Counted from the first letter of the stretch, positions 44,261 to 53,536 are shown. The stretch: 64,000 bases of DNA from an uncultured Acetatifactor sp. (GCA_947595925.1 CANQEV010000007.1:1-64000); one strand, 5' to 3'. The notes: a model not told the origin generated them from the sequence alone. Program-made: numbers and translations.

Positions 44261-45547
44261 ATGAAAGCGTATCAGGAGTTGAGCAGAGAGGAATTGATGG
44301 ATTTAAAATCCCAGCTGGAGGAGGAGTACGAGGAGGCGAAGAGAAAAGGCCTTGCATTGGACATGTCCAGAGGAAAACCTTCCGTGGCACAGCTTCAGAT
44401 AGGGATGGGATTGATGGATGTGCTGAATTCCGAAAGCGACATGAAGACGGAGGGCGGATTTGACACCAGGAACTATGGCCTGATGGACGGGATCCCGGAG
44501 GCAAAAAAGCTGATGGCCGATATGATGCAGGTGGATCCCGAGAATGTGATCGTGTGCGGCAACGCCAGCCTTCCCATCATGTACGATACGGTTTCCCGTT
44601 CCATGACCCATGGCGTGATGGGTTCCACCCCCTGGTGCAAGCTGGACAATGTAAAGTTCCTCTGCCCGGCCCCGGGGTACGACAGGCATTTCGCGATCAC
44701 CCAGCATTTTGGGATCGAGATGATCACGGTTCCCATGAGCCCGGAGGGACCGGACATGGATATGGTGGAGAAGCTGGTTGCTGAAGACGCTTCCGTCAAG
44801 GGGATCTGGTGCGTTCCGAAATATTCCAACCCCCAGGGTTACACATATTCCGACGAGACGGTAAGACGCTTCGCGGCCTTGAAGCCGGCGGCGGAGGACT
44901 TCCGGATCTACTGGGACAACGCCTACGCGGTACATGATCTCTACGATGAAAAGAGCGACAGCCTGCTGGATATTTTAAGTGAGTGTGAAAAGGCGGGAAA
45001 TCCGGACATGGTTTACGAGTTCGCGTCCACCTCTAAGGTGAGTTTCGCCGGCGCGGGGATCGCGGCGGTAGCGGCATCCAGGGCCAATCTGGACTTTATG
45101 AGAAAGTCCATGACGATCCAGACCATCGGGTACGACAAGGTGAACCAGCTCCGCCATGTGAGATATTTCCGCGATATTCAGGGGATCCGGGAGCAGATGA
45201 AAAAGCACGCGGCCATCCTGCGCCCGAAGTTTGAGGCGGTGATCCAGGTTCTGGAGCAGGAGCTGGGCGGACTGGGGATCGGCCAGTGGACCAAGCCCAA
45301 CGGCGGGTATTTTATCTCCTTTGACGCCATGGAGGGCTGCGCAAAGGCCATTGTTGCGAAATGCAAGGAGGCGGGGGTTGTCCTGACCGGAGCCGGAGCC
45401 ACCTTCCCCTATGGAAAGGATCCCAAAGACAGCAACATCCGGATCGCTCCGTCCTTCCCTACGCCGGAGGAGATGGCCCAGGCCACCGATCTCTTTGTGC
45501 TCTGTGTAAAACTGGTGAGCTTGGAGAAACTTCTGGAGCGTGAGTGA
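44261..45547 (+). CDS. Class I aminotransferase, aspartate aminotransferase subgroup Ic (PF12897-like)
   Basis: A PLP enzyme of 428 residues. The N-terminus (LSREELMDLKSQLEEEYEEA; LALDMSRGKPSVAQLQ) and MQVDPENVIVCGNASLPIMY resemble the less common aspartate-aminotransferase subgroup Ic. The PLP-lysine appears in YEFASTSKVSFAGAGIAAV and the substrate-binding region in WDNAYAVHDLYDE. The gene is single, with its own promoter, and likely works in aspartate/oxaloacetate or 2-oxoglutarate exchange. GCGGAGGTAGAGG precedes the ATG. Confidence 0.88.
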   Translation: MKAYQELSREELMDLKSQLEEEYEEAKRKGLALDMSRGKPSVAQLQIGMGLMDVLNSESDMKTEGGFDTRNYGLMDGIPEAKKLMADMMQVDPENVIVCGNASLPIMYDTVSRSMTHGVMGSTPWCKLDNVKFLCPAPGYDRHFAITQHFGIEMITVPMSPEGPDMDMVEKLVAEDASVKGIWCVPKYSNPQGYTYSDETVRRFAALKPAAEDFRIYWDNAYAVHDLYDEKSDSLLDILSECEKAGNPDMVYEFASTSKVSFAGAGIAAVAASRANLDFMRKSMTIQTIGYDKVNQLRHVRYFRDIQGIREQMKKHAAILRPKFEAVIQVLEQELGGLGIGQWTKPNGGYFISFDAMEGCAKAIVAKCKEAGVVLTGAGATFPYGKDPKDSNIRIAPSFPTPEEMAQATDLFVLCVKLVSLEKLLERE

Positions 45548-45669
45548 GAATAATCCCAGCGAACTGACGCCCTTTGATGAAGGAAGTTCAGAAACAGAAT
45601 AATAGACCGTACGGCCGCATACATATGGAGAGACAGGGTCAAAATCCTGTGAGAAAGGGGAACCGATTC

Positions 45670-46227
45670 ATGTGGAAAAGGTTCGAGAGACTTCCTCTGC
45701 TCCCGTTGTGTGCGGCCGGTTTTTTTCTGGGGATAGCGATCTGTTTTCGAAGTGGGGACAGCGGCACTCTGCTGAGTCCTGAAAATCTGCAGACCGTAAA
45801 GAGCATGACATTAGACAAAAAAGAATATCTGGGCTGCGTCTGCCGGCTGCGCCTGGGGACGGTGTTTCTGCTGCTGCTGGCCGGGACTACCTATCTTGCC
45901 CCCTTTGTCTGCGGGGCATTGACCCTCTGGTTTGGCATGGGGGCGGGGGCGCTGCTCACCACCTCTCTGATGCGCTATGGAATCAAGGGCGCGATGCTTC
46001 TGCCGGTGGGATGCTTTCCGCATTTCCTGATTTACATACCGGCCTTTTACATGCTTCTGCGGTGGTGCGAGCAGTTGTTTGGATACATTTATCTGCGGAA
46101 AGAACCGGAAAGTATGGGGGGCGTTCTGATAAAACTGCTCCTGATCTTTCTCGCCGTGGCGGCAGGGATTTATTTAGAGAGTTATGTGGCACCGGGGATC
46201 TTTCAGGGAATGCTGAGAATCTTTTAG
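45670..46227 (+). CDS. SpoIIM-like membrane protein
   Basis: A 185-residue integral membrane protein with about five hydrophobic segments. The pattern FFLGIAICFRSG near the start, CRLRLGTVFLLLLAG, GALTLWFGMGAGALLTTSL, RYGIKGAMLLPVGCFPHFLI, and YIPAFYMLLRWCEQLF fits the SpoIIM/DUF95 family, which works in forespore engulfment with SpoIID and SpoIIP. The start at 45670 after AGAAAGGGGAACC is preferred over 45574. If correct, the organism is probably a spore former. The assignment is by pattern only. Confidence 0.65.
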   Translation: MWKRFERLPLLPLCAAGFFLGIAICFRSGDSGTLLSPENLQTVKSMTLDKKEYLGCVCRLRLGTVFLLLLAGTTYLAPFVCGALTLWFGMGAGALLTTSLMRYGIKGAMLLPVGCFPHFLIYIPAFYMLLRWCEQLFGYIYLRKEPESMGGVLIKLLLIFLAVAAGIYLESYVAPGIFQGMLRIF

Positions 46228-46237
46228 GGGTATCAAT

Positions 46238-46294
46238 AAAACACCTCCAAAGCAGACAAGGCCAATGTCCCAATCTGCCCTGGAGGCATTTTCA
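46238..46294. terminator. Bidirectional terminator between spoIIM-like gene and aroF
   Basis: CCTCCA...AGCAGA (46244-46256) is complementary to TCTGCC..TGGAGG (46274-46286) with small mismatches. T-runs lie on both outer sides, in the right place for both convergent genes. Confidence 0.6.
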
Positions 46295-46307
46295 GGGGCG
46301 TGAATCG

Positions 46308-47336
46308 TTAATCGTACTCCGCGATATGATAGATCAGTTTTTCGGTGTCCTCCCAGCCCAGGCAGGGGTCGGTGATGGACTTCCCGTAGATGCCTCCGCC
46401 CACCTTCTGGCAGCCCTCCTCGATATAGCTCTCGATCATCAGTCCCTTTACCAGAGTGTGAATGTCATGGTTTACCTTGCGGTTGTGCATGACTTCCTTG
46501 GCGATCCGGACCTGCTGGTCGAACTGCTTGTTGGAGTTGGAGTGGTTGGTGTCAATGATGCAGGCGGGGTTCTTCAGGTCCATCTTGTTATACATTTCTA
46601 AAAGCCGGATAAGATCCTCGTAGTGGTAGTTGGGGTTGTTCTGCCCGTGCTTATTGGTGGCGCCCCTGAGGACCGTGTGGGCCAGCTCATTGCCGGAGGT
46701 GTTGACTTCCCAGCCGCGGTAGATAAAGGAGTGCGGATGCTGGGCGGCGTACACCGAATTCAGCATCACGGAAAAGTCTCCGCTGGTGGGATTCTTCATG
46801 CCGGCGGGCACGTCGAAACCGCTGACGGTGAGACGGTGCTGCTGGTCCTCCACGGAACGCGCTCCCACGGCTACATAGGAGAGGATATCGGAGAGATAGC
46901 GGTAATTTTCAGGATAGAGCATCTCGTCCGCGGCGGTCAGGCCGGTTTCCGACATGGCCCGGATGTGCATCCGGCGGATCGCCACAAGTCCGGCCAGGAA
47001 ATCCGGCTTTTTCTCAGGGTCGGGCTGATGCACCATTCCCTTATAGCCGTCCCCGGTGGTGCGGGGCTTGTTCGTATAGATGCGGGGGACCAGGACGAGG
47101 CGGTCCTTCACCTGTTCGTTGACCTTTGCCAGACGATTGACATAGTCGCAGACGGAATCCTCGTTGTCCGCGGAGCAGGGCCCGATGATCAGAAGGAACT
47201 TATTGCTCTTTCCCGTGATCACGTCGCGGATCTCGGCGTCGCGCTGCGCCTTGATTTCAGCCAGCCCCGCAGGGAGAGGGTACTGCTCTTTGATCTCCGC
47301 CGGGGTGGGTAGTTTTCGTATGAATTCAAAACTCAT
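46308..47336 (-). CDS. aroF: DAHP synthase, class I
   Basis: 3-deoxy-7-phosphoheptulonate synthase, the first enzyme of the shikimate pathway, joining phosphoenolpyruvate and erythrose 4-phosphate. It has 342 residues of the AroG/AroF/AroH type: LLIIGPCSADNEDSVCDYV, YTNKPRTTGDGYKGM, GVEDQQHR-like GARSVEDQQHRL, and IDTNHSNSNK. No regulatory extension is added. No T-box or Trp leader was found upstream. The symbol is by family, the allosteric type is unknown. Confidence 0.94.
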   Translation of the reverse strand: MSFEFIRKLPTPAEIKEQYPLPAGLAEIKAQRDAEIRDVITGKSNKFLLIIGPCSADNEDSVCDYVNRLAKVNEQVKDRLVLVPRIYTNKPRTTGDGYKGMVHQPDPEKKPDFLAGLVAIRRMHIRAMSETGLTAADEMLYPENYRYLSDILSYVAVGARSVEDQQHRLTVSGFDVPAGMKNPTSGDFSVMLNSVYAAQHPHSFIYRGWEVNTSGNELAHTVLRGATNKHGQNNPNYHYEDLIRLLEMYNKMDLKNPACIIDTNHSNSNKQFDQQVRIAKEVMHNRKVNHDIHTLVKGLMIESYIEEGCQKVGGGIYGKSITDPCLGWEDTEKLIYHIAEYD

Positions 47337-47455
47337 GATGCTTGTCCAATGTCCGGCATCCGCCGCCGGACCATTCCTTTCTTTTGCTGCTGGGTATCCG
47401 GGAAATGTCCTTGCAGCCGCAAAACATTTCCGTTCTGTTTTTAGAACCGTTTCCT

Positions 47456-47484
47456 ATTATAAATCAAATATATGACAAATGCAA
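47456..47484 (-). promoter_or_regulatory. aroF promoter (minus strand)
   Basis: On the minus strand TTGCAT (47484-47479) and TATAAT (47461-47456) are 17 bases apart. Confidence 0.65.
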
Positions 47485-47535
47485 GGAAGAACTGACGGTG
47501 TTTGAGAACCCAAAATTGAAATTTTGAATCGGGCC

Positions 47536-47564
47536 TTTCAACCCTGTCCATCCTGTGATATAAT
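47536..47564 (+). promoter_or_regulatory. Promoter of the SNF2 gene
   Basis: TTTCAA (47536-47541) and TATAAT (47559-47564) are 17 bases apart. Confidence 0.55.
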
Positions 47565-47675
47565 TTCTTAATGAAAAGCCTTTCCTGTATGGCGGTAGTT
47601 CGGCTCGCGTCGTCCGCAAAGCGGCGTCGGCGTGCCTGACGGCTATGCGGGGGAACCTGGGCTGCCGGAGAAACG

Positions 47676-49835
47676 ATGGAAACAGAAAAACTAAATTTTA
47701 AGGAATTGAAAAAGCAGATGGACTCCGCCCGGATATTGAATGACGGGGCCCGCCGTCTGCTGGCGGACGGTCAGCGTCAGGAGCAGGAAGTGCGGGAAGC
47801 CTGCGCAATGGTAAGGCGGCGCAGGGCGCTGGATTCCTTAAAGAATATCGATCTGGAAGAACTGAAAAAATCCCGTGCGGGTATTAGGACGGCGGCGTTA
47901 AGGGAGGCGGGGTATTCCAACCTCTGGGAGCTTGCCCGGCTGAAGGACTGGGAACTCTGCGCCATAGACGGCATCGGTGAAAAGCAGGTCGAGGCCATCC
48001 GCAGCGTGACAGCGGAATTTGTAAACCACATGGCGCAGCATGCGGCCATCCGTCTTTCGGCGGAAAAGGAAGATGGGGACCAGGCGGAAAACGCGGAGCT
48101 TCTGATTGCTCTGGCCAGATTCCGGAGAGGCCAGGCCCTTCGGGAAGAAATGGAAACTATCGCTGAAGAGCTGGAGGATTTCGTGACGGACGTACTCGAC
48201 CGGATCGAGATCCGCAACGGCATGCACTGGATCTTTTCCGGCCGGGGAACCCGGGAGCGGACGGTCAAGGCGGCGGAGGACCTCCGGGGGTTTCAGCTCA
48301 GCCCCATCCGCGAAAAGGCCGTTCATTATTTGGAAGAATATCATAAGATCCAGGAGCTTGGGGCAGAGGAGGCAAGGGAGGATTTTCGACGAAACGGGGC
48401 GGATTATTACGCCATTCTGGAGGAATACGGCGGATCTGTTCTGGAAAAACCACTGATTTACAGCAGCATTCCCGCCCAGCTCGCGTCGGCGGTGGACGAG
48501 ACGGAGATCGACCTAAGCTCCTTTAAGGGCCATTTGAGATCCTATCAGCTCTTCGGCGCAAAATACATCCTCTTCGAGAGAAGAGTGCTCCTGGGAGATG
48601 AGATGGGGCTCGGGAAGACCGTGCAGGCGGTGGCCGCCATGTGCGACGTCTATGCGGGGGATCCCAAGAGCCTTTTTCTCGTGGTCTGTCCTGCCTCCGT
48701 CCTTGTCAACTGGTGCCGGGAGATCAAAAAATTCAGCGCCATTGAAACCTATCTGCTCCACGGTTCTTTTCTGGAGGAAGAGTTTGACAGGTGGAAGGAA
48801 CATGGCGGCGCGGCCGTCACCAACTTTGAGACCATGGGAAAGATCGTGGACGACATCGATAAGCGTTTGAAAATCGCCATGCTGGTGGTCGACGAGGCCC
48901 ATTACATTAAAAATCCCGACGCCAAACGGACAAAGTATGTCAGGGCGCTGGACGAGGAAGCGGACAGGATCCTGATGATGACGGGCACGCCCCTGGAAAA
49001 CAGGGTGGAGGAGATGTGCTCCCTCATTGATTTTGTGAGGCCGGACATGACGGAGGAGATCCGCAAGTCCGCCTATATGAGCCATGTGCCGGAATTTCGG
49101 GAGATGCTGGCTCCCGTATACCTGAGAAGGCAGCGGGAACAGGTGTTGGAGGAACTGCCGCCCATCGAGGAAAAACAGGAGTGGTGCGCTCTCACGGAAG
49201 CAGACCGGCTCGCGTACGAGACCAGCGTCCGGGAGAAAAACTTCATGGCGATGAGAAGGATCTCCTTCCTGCAGGAGGACCTGGAAAATTCTTCCAAGGC
49301 AGTGCGTCTTCTGGAACTGTGCAGGGACGCGGAGGAGGACGGCAGGAAGATCGTCATTTATTCCTTCTTCCGGGAGACTGTCGAGAAAGTGCGCGGCCTG
49401 CTGGGCGGAAAGTGCGTGGGCGTCATCACCGGCAGCACGGAGATCTCCGAAAGGCAGGGCATGATCGACCAGCTGAAGGATGCGAAGGACGGCAGCGTTC
49501 TCATCTGCCAGATCCAGGCTGGCGGTACGGGCCTGAACATTCAGGCTGCCAGCGTGGCAATATTCTGCGAGCCTCAGATCAAGCCCTCCCTTACCAACCA
49601 GGCCATCGCCAGAATCTACCGCATGGGTCAGGTGCGCAATGTCCTGGTGTACCATCTGCTCTGTGAGAATACCGTGGACGAGGCGGTCGTGCAGATCCTG
49701 GAGAGGAAGCAGCAGGAATTTGATACCTTTGCCGATGAGTCCAGCATTGGGGAGGCCATGGACAATCTGGTGGACAAGGAGTGGATCCGGGAACTCATTG
49801 AAAGGGAAAATGAGAAAGCAATTATAAAACATTAA
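47676..49835 (+). CDS. SNF2-family DEAD/DEAH helicase-like ATPase
   Basis: A 719-residue SWI2/SNF2 ATPase. After an N-terminal helical part of about 270 residues with a helix-hairpin-helix-like [12 protein letters not shown], the motor shows Walker [19 protein letters not shown], the DEAH box [11 protein letters not shown], motif [15 protein letters not shown] and the C-terminal helicase motifs [17 protein letters not shown] and [12 protein letters not shown]. Such proteins translocate on double-stranded DNA to remodel protein-DNA complexes. No toxin, nuclease or methylase partner is adjacent, so a phage-defence role is not supported. Confidence 0.9.
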   Translation: METEKLNFKELKKQMDSARILNDGARRLLADGQRQEQEVREACAMVRRRRALDSLKNIDLEELKKSRAGIRTAALREAGYSNLWELARLKDWELCAIDGIGEKQVEAIRSVTAEFVNHMAQHAAIRLSAEKEDGDQAENAELLIALARFRRGQALREEMETIAEELEDFVTDVLDRIEIRNGMHWIFSGRGTRERTVKAAEDLRGFQLSPIREKAVHYLEEYHKIQELGAEEAREDFRRNGADYYAILEEYGGSVLEKPLIYSSIPAQLASAVDETEIDLSSFKGHLRSYQLFGAKYILFERRVLLGDEMGLGKTVQAVAAMCDVYAGDPKSLFLVVCPASVLVNWCREIKKFSAIETYLLHGSFLEEEFDRWKEHGGAAVTNFETMGKIVDDIDKRLKIAMLVVDEAHYIKNPDAKRTKYVRALDEEADRILMMTGTPLENRVEEMCSLIDFVRPDMTEEIRKSAYMSHVPEFREMLAPVYLRRQREQVLEELPPIEEKQEWCALTEADRLAYETSVREKNFMAMRRISFLQEDLENSSKAVRLLELCRDAEEDGRKIVIYSFFRETVEKVRGLLGGKCVGVITGSTEISERQGMIDQLKDAKDGSVLICQIQAGGTGLNIQAASVAIFCEPQIKPSLTNQAIARIYRMGQVRNVLVYHLLCENTVDEAVVQILERKQQEFDTFADESSIGEAMDNLVDKEWIRELIERENEKAIIKH

Positions 49836-49849
49836 GAAGGAGGATCATT

Positions 49850-50821
49850 ATGGCAACGATCATCGGAAGCAACTTACCCAACATTCCCTGGGAGGACAGG
49901 CCCGCGGGCTGCCGGGATATCGTGTGGCGGTACAGCGGGAACCCCATCGTGGAGCGGGACCAGATCCCCGGCTCCAACAGCATCTTTAACTCCGCGGTGG
50001 TGGCAAAAGACGGCGCTTTCGTCGGCATCTTCAGGAGCGATAACACCGCCATGGAGCAACATCTGTTCCTGGGAAAGAGCGACGACGCCATCCACTGGGA
50101 CATTGAGCCGGATCCTCTGCCCCTTTACGGCAAGGACGACAAGCAGTGCGGCGTGGCCTGCGGCTATGACCCCAGAGTGTGCTGGATCGAGGACAGATAC
50201 TATGTGACCTGGTGCAATTCCTTCCACGGCCCTACGATCGGCGTGGCATATTCCTTTGATTTTCAGAAATTTTATCAGCTGGAAAATGCCTTTCTGCCCT
50301 TCAACCGCAACGGCGTACTGTTCCCTAAGAAGATCGGCGGTAAGTTCATGATGCTCTCCAGACCCAGCGACAACGGCCATACGCCCTTTGGAGACATGTT
50401 CTTAAGCCAGAGCCCCGATATGGAGCACTGGGGGTACCACCGCTATGTGATGCAGGCCCAGGGCTGGGCGTGGACGAAGGTTGGCGCGGGCCCCATTCCC
50501 ATCCTTACGGAAGAAGGCTGGCTCCTGATCTTCCACGGCGTGGGGACCACCTGCAACGGCATGATCTATTCCATGGGCGCTGCCATCCTGGACGAGAACG
50601 AGCCCTGGAAGGTGAAATACCGCTGCAAACCCTACATTTTCCATCCCACCGCCCTCTATGAGTGCGTGGGCGACGTGCCGAACGTGACCTTCCCCTGCGC
50701 AACCCTCACCGACGCAGAGACCGGCAGGATCGCCATCTACTACGGCGCGGCGGATACAGTGGTGGGCCTCGCCTTCACCCAGGTGGATGAACTGATCGAT
50801 TTCATCAAGAAAAATAGTTGA
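49850..50821 (+). CDS. Glycoside hydrolase family 130 phosphorylase/hydrolase
   Basis: A 323-residue five-bladed beta-propeller enzyme of family GH130, which mostly phosphorolyses beta-mannosides. It shows [20 protein letters not shown], the catalytic-region Asp in [20 protein letters not shown], and later [20 protein letters not shown]. It is a soluble protein without signal peptide, so it acts on imported or internal sugars. AAGAAGGAGGATCATT gives a strong ribosome site, 14 bases after the SNF2 gene. The exact substrate is unknown. Confidence 0.88.
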   Translation: MATIIGSNLPNIPWEDRPAGCRDIVWRYSGNPIVERDQIPGSNSIFNSAVVAKDGAFVGIFRSDNTAMEQHLFLGKSDDAIHWDIEPDPLPLYGKDDKQCGVACGYDPRVCWIEDRYYVTWCNSFHGPTIGVAYSFDFQKFYQLENAFLPFNRNGVLFPKKIGGKFMMLSRPSDNGHTPFGDMFLSQSPDMEHWGYHRYVMQAQGWAWTKVGAGPIPILTEEGWLLIFHGVGTTCNGMIYSMGAAILDENEPWKVKYRCKPYIFHPTALYECVGDVPNVTFPCATLTDAETGRIAIYYGAADTVVGLAFTQVDELIDFIKKNS

Positions 50822-50881
50822 CGGAGAAAATAGTGCCAAAATTTTGCCTGATATTTCCGAAAAAATATAAATGTTCTAGTC

Positions 50882-50910
50882 TTGACAAAAATAGTTGCGT
50901 ATGATGTAAT
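50882..50910 (+). promoter_or_regulatory. Promoter of the polysaccharide locus
   Basis: TTGACA (50882-50887) and TGTAAT (50905-50910) are 17 bases apart, about 110 bases before the priming transferase. Confidence 0.65.
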
Positions 50911-51021
50911 AGTTGGTGATGTTATTGTTGTGCTTTAGGGTTATACGCTGGATCCGGTTCCGACCTGGCAGACAGCGGTGCGTTTCATCATATTTCGTAC
51001 GACGGATGGAGTGAAAGCTTT

Positions 51022-52464
51022 ATGTACAGGAAAAACTCGCAGGGGTGGCTGAAGCACCTGGACTTCATCGTGCTGGATCTGCTGTGCCTGCATGCGGCGT
51101 TCGTGCTGGGCTACATCGTACGGCACGGCTTCGAAAATCCCTATGCCCTGGAGAGCTACCGATCCATCGCCGTGGTCTTTTCCATGGCGGACCTTCTGCT
51201 CCTGGTCTTCTTCAGCACCATGAAAAATGTCCTGAAGCGGGGCCTGGCAGGGGAGACGGCGGTTACTTTGCGCCATACTTTCCTATTGGCGGTGACGGTG
51301 ACTTTTTATCTCTTCACCGTACAGGAGTCGGGGAGCTATTCCCGGGTCTTTTATTATTCCATGCTGTGTATCTACTTCTGCCTTTCCCTGCTGGTGAGGA
51401 CCGGCTGGAAGGCGGCGCTTCGTAAGAAACCCCGCCGGAACCAGACGAGGCTCTTTTTGATCGTCACATCGAAGAATGCGCAGCAGATTCTGGACGATAT
51501 CCAGAAAAATACCCACAAGATGTATCAGGTCGTGGGTATGGCGGTCATGGACCAGGACATGAGGGGGCAGGAGATCGGGGGCGTGCCCGTAAAGGCCTGT
51601 CGGGAAGATGTGGAAGGCTACCTGCGATATGAGTGGGTGGACGAGATTCTGGCGGCAGCCAGAGGGACCGGCGCCACGATACTATACCGGAACCTGATCG
51701 AGATGGGACTTGTGGTACACGTCCGCATGGAGGGGCTGGAACAGTTCGCAGAACAGAGGCAGACGGTGGAATCCCTGGGCAGCAGTACAGTGCTGACGTA
51801 CAGCCTGGGAAGCGTCACCGTGGGACAGGCTTTTGTGAAGAGGACGCTGGATATCCTGGGCGGCATAGCGGGGTGCCTGATCACTGGCATTCTCTGTATT
51901 CTGATAGGCCCGGCCATTTGCATTTCCTCTCCCGGTCCCATTTTCTTCACGCAGACCCGGGTGGGCCGAAACGGCAAGAAGTTCAAAATGTATAAGTTCC
52001 GGAGCATGTACCTGGACGCGGAGGCGAGGAAGCAGGAGGTCGTCGCAGCCAGCGGCCTGAGCGAACAAATGATGTTCAAGCTGGAAGAGGATCCCCGGAT
52101 CATCGGGTCGAAGATTCTGCCGGATGGCACTTATCGGAAAGGAATCGGGAACTTTATCCGGGACTGGAGCCTGGACGAATTCCCACAGTTCTTCAATGTA
52201 CTAAAAGGTGACATGAGTCTGGTCGGGACCCGGCCGCCTACAGTGGACGAGTGGGAGAAGTATGAGTCCCGGCACAGAGCGCGGATGGCCATCCGCCCGG
52301 GGATCACAGGACTGTGGCAGGTCAGCGGACGGAGCCGGATCAAGGACTTCGAGGAAGTCGTGGAGCTGGACCGGCAGTACATCAGCCGCTGGAGCCTGGT
52401 GCTGGACCTTAAGATCCTGCTGAGGACCGTGAAGGTCGTGGTCGGCAGGGACGGGGCGATGTAA
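51022..52464 (+). CDS. Polyprenyl-phosphate sugar-1-phosphate transferase (priming glycosyltransferase)
   Basis: This enzyme starts surface-polysaccharide assembly by transferring sugar-1-phosphate to undecaprenyl phosphate. It has 480 residues with four N-terminal helices, a nucleotide-sugar/CoA-binding-like middle, a fifth membrane helix (GGIAGCLITGILCILIGPAI) and the PF02397 catalytic domain: FFTQTRVGRNGKKFKMYKFR, SMYLDAEARKQ, LDEFPQFFNVLKGDMSLVGT, and GITGLWQVSGRS. It is the first gene of the locus. Ribosome site GGATGGAGTGAAAGC. The sugar is probably glucose, galactose or an N-acetylated one. This cannot be decided. Confidence 0.93.
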   Translation: MYRKNSQGWLKHLDFIVLDLLCLHAAFVLGYIVRHGFENPYALESYRSIAVVFSMADLLLLVFFSTMKNVLKRGLAGETAVTLRHTFLLAVTVTFYLFTVQESGSYSRVFYYSMLCIYFCLSLLVRTGWKAALRKKPRRNQTRLFLIVTSKNAQQILDDIQKNTHKMYQVVGMAVMDQDMRGQEIGGVPVKACREDVEGYLRYEWVDEILAAARGTGATILYRNLIEMGLVVHVRMEGLEQFAEQRQTVESLGSSTVLTYSLGSVTVGQAFVKRTLDILGGIAGCLITGILCILIGPAICISSPGPIFFTQTRVGRNGKKFKMYKFRSMYLDAEARKQEVVAASGLSEQMMFKLEEDPRIIGSKILPDGTYRKGIGNFIRDWSLDEFPQFFNVLKGDMSLVGTRPPTVDEWEKYESRHRARMAIRPGITGLWQVSGRSRIKDFEEVVELDRQYISRWSLVLDLKILLRTVKVVVGRDGAM

Positions 52465-52607
52465 GAAAGAGATAGCAGAAAAAAGATAAAGCATAGAAAA
52501 TTATTGTATCAGTAAGAAATAGTAATTGAAAAGTAAGAAAGATACATCCGGAAGGGATCACTGCCCAGAGCATGTCGCAAAAAGATGTTGACATAGGAGA
52601 GAGAGGA

Positions 52608-52706
52608 TCAGCACGACCTAAGCCGTGCTGAGTGGCGAAGCATGCCCTTGGGGCAAAGGTGAGAATGATGCTGCACTATACAAAAGTGAAGCATTATTTT
52701 TTTTAT
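52608..52706 (+). ncRNA. Candidate leader RNA with terminator switch
   Basis: Three elements follow each other. TCAGCACG (52608-52615) pairs with CGTGCTGA (52624-52631). GCAT (52640-52643) can pair with ATGC (52668-52671), enclosing GCCC-TTG-GGGC. Then ATGCTGCACT (52668-52677) pairs with AGTGAAGCAT (52685-52694), with one internal mismatch, before a T-run. The ATGC at 52668-52671 belongs to both folds, so they exclude each other, as in riboswitches or attenuators. No known riboswitch consensus matches. Confidence 0.45.
52666..52706 (+). terminator. Intrinsic terminator before loaP
   Basis: ATGCTGCACT and AGTGAAGCAT form a stem with one internal mismatch and a seven-base loop. It is followed by eight T residues starting near 52697. 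Confidence 0.7.
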
Positions 52707-52747
52707 TTCTTTTTGAGAAAGCAATAAATCAAGATAGTCTGCCTTAC

Positions 52748-52780
52748 TTGCCTATATCCGAATAAAATCAGTATAGGCAA
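52748..52780 (+). repeat. Inverted repeat upstream of loaP
   Basis: TTGCCTATA (52748-52756) and TATAGGCAA (52772-52780) are perfect 9-base arms with a 15-base loop. An overlapping CCGAA...TTCGG pair offers an alternative fold. No T-run follows, so it is not a terminator. Confidence 0.55.
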
Positions 52781-52839
52781 ATTCGGCATACTATTAAGTT
52801 ATGCATCAGAGAACAAAAAAGGATGTAAAGAGTGTGGAA

Positions 52840-53355
52840 ATGTGGTATGCGGTGTGGGTTCCGACAGGGCAGGAAGAACAGGTAAAAATGGTATGCGACA
52901 GAAGGTTAGGCAATCTAAATATTTACGAGGAATGTTTCCTTCCAAAGTATGAAAAGCCCTGGAAAGAAAACGGGGTATGGATCAAGAAACTCAAAGCCCT
53001 GTTCCCCGGATATCTTTTTTTTGTCACGGAGGATCCGGACAGGCTGTATCAGGCGCTAAAAACAATCCCGAAGTTTACAAAGCTCCTGGGAGACCAGGAC
53101 GGTCCGATTCCTATATATGAACAGGAAGCGGAATTCCTCCAGAAACATGTCAACAAGGACAAAGTATTTGAAATCAGTACCGGTGAATATATCGGGAAAA
53201 ACCTTATCGTTACAGAAGGACCTTTGAAAGACCTTGTCGGGAAAGTAGTCTATGTAGACCGGCACAGCCGGCAGGCAGTGCTGGAGATAGAGTTTTTTGG
53301 GAGAGTTGTGAAGATGAAGGTGGGGCTGGAGGTTGTGAGGAAAGTAGAGGAGTAA
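52840..53355 (+). CDS. loaP: Transcription antiterminator, NusG paralogue of the LoaP type
   Basis: A specialised NusG paralogue of about 171 residues. The NGN domain starts MWYAVWVPTGQEEQVKMVCD, with CFLPKYEKPWKENGVWIKKL and LFPGYLFFVTEDPDRLYQAL. The KOW domain is IVTEGPLKDLVGKVVYVDRH. LoaP proteins of Firmicutes let RNA polymerase read through terminators in long polysaccharide or antibiotic clusters after binding an RNA hairpin. The start at 52840 matches the NGN start, but 52801 is also possible and neither ribosome site is strong. It sits after the priming gene and before the CDP-sugar genes. Confidence 0.87.
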   Translation: MWYAVWVPTGQEEQVKMVCDRRLGNLNIYEECFLPKYEKPWKENGVWIKKLKALFPGYLFFVTEDPDRLYQALKTIPKFTKLLGDQDGPIPIYEQEAEFLQKHVNKDKVFEISTGEYIGKNLIVTEGPLKDLVGKVVYVDRHSRQAVLEIEFFGRVVKMKVGLEVVRKVEE

Positions 53356-53497
53356 AAAGAATGTTAATCGGAACGACAAAAACAAGTTGGAATAATGAAC
53401 ATAGGTAGAAGGGTAATACAAGTAGTTGGAGGGCGGAGCATAGATAATAAAAATTGAGATTAGTCATTGAGTATTGCGGTGCCCGAATAACTTGTTT

Positions 53498-53524
53498 AGT
53501 TTCTTGAACATAGCGAAAGAAACT
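53498..53524 (+). repeat. Hairpin directly upstream of the rfbF ribosome site
   Basis: AGTTTCTT (53498-53505) and AAGAAACT (53517-53524) form an 8-bp stem with an 11-base loop, directly ahead of the GATGGAGG ribosome site of rfbF. With no T-tract it may be a LoaP target hairpin or a translation-control element. Confidence 0.45.
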
Positions 53525-53536
53525 GATGGAGGATGT

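Larger units (their letters stand above)
47337..47675. other. Divergent regulatory region with short ORF
   Basis: This gap holds the aroF promoter (minus, 47456-47484) and the SNF2 gene promoter (plus, 47536-47564), plus a CAAAAT-TGAA-ATTTTG palindrome at about 47511-47526. Beyond the plus -10 box an ATG at 47571 opens a 22-codon frame ending in SSAKRRRRA (TGA at 47637-47639). It lies at the expected transcription start. No other gene was seen. Confidence 0.5.
52465..52839 (+). other. Intergenic leader region before loaP
   Basis: This 375-base gap holds no gene. It contains a structured region (52608-52671), a terminator (52666-52706) and an inverted repeat, TTGCCTATA...TATAGGCAA (52748-52780), close before loaP. 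A TTGACA at about 52589 lacks a good -10 partner. Confidence 0.6.

Noticed and set aside
46308-47484. A T-box or Trp leader upstream of aroF
   Set aside because: The 120 bases before aroF have a clear promoter but no T-box core sequence and no tryptophan-rich short ORF.
48513-49832. A 439-codon minus-strand ORF
   Set aside because: It is opposite the SNF2 helicase, whose motifs are unambiguous, so it is a shadow frame.
47676-49835. A phage-defence system around the SNF2 helicase
   Set aside because: No nuclease, methylase or other defence partner is adjacent. The neighbours are DAHP synthase and a GH130 enzyme.
52560-52720. A known riboswitch (for example cyclic-di-GMP, glycine or SAM) before loaP
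   Set aside because: No conserved aptamer consensus of these classes could be matched. Only a structured leader with terminator is supported.
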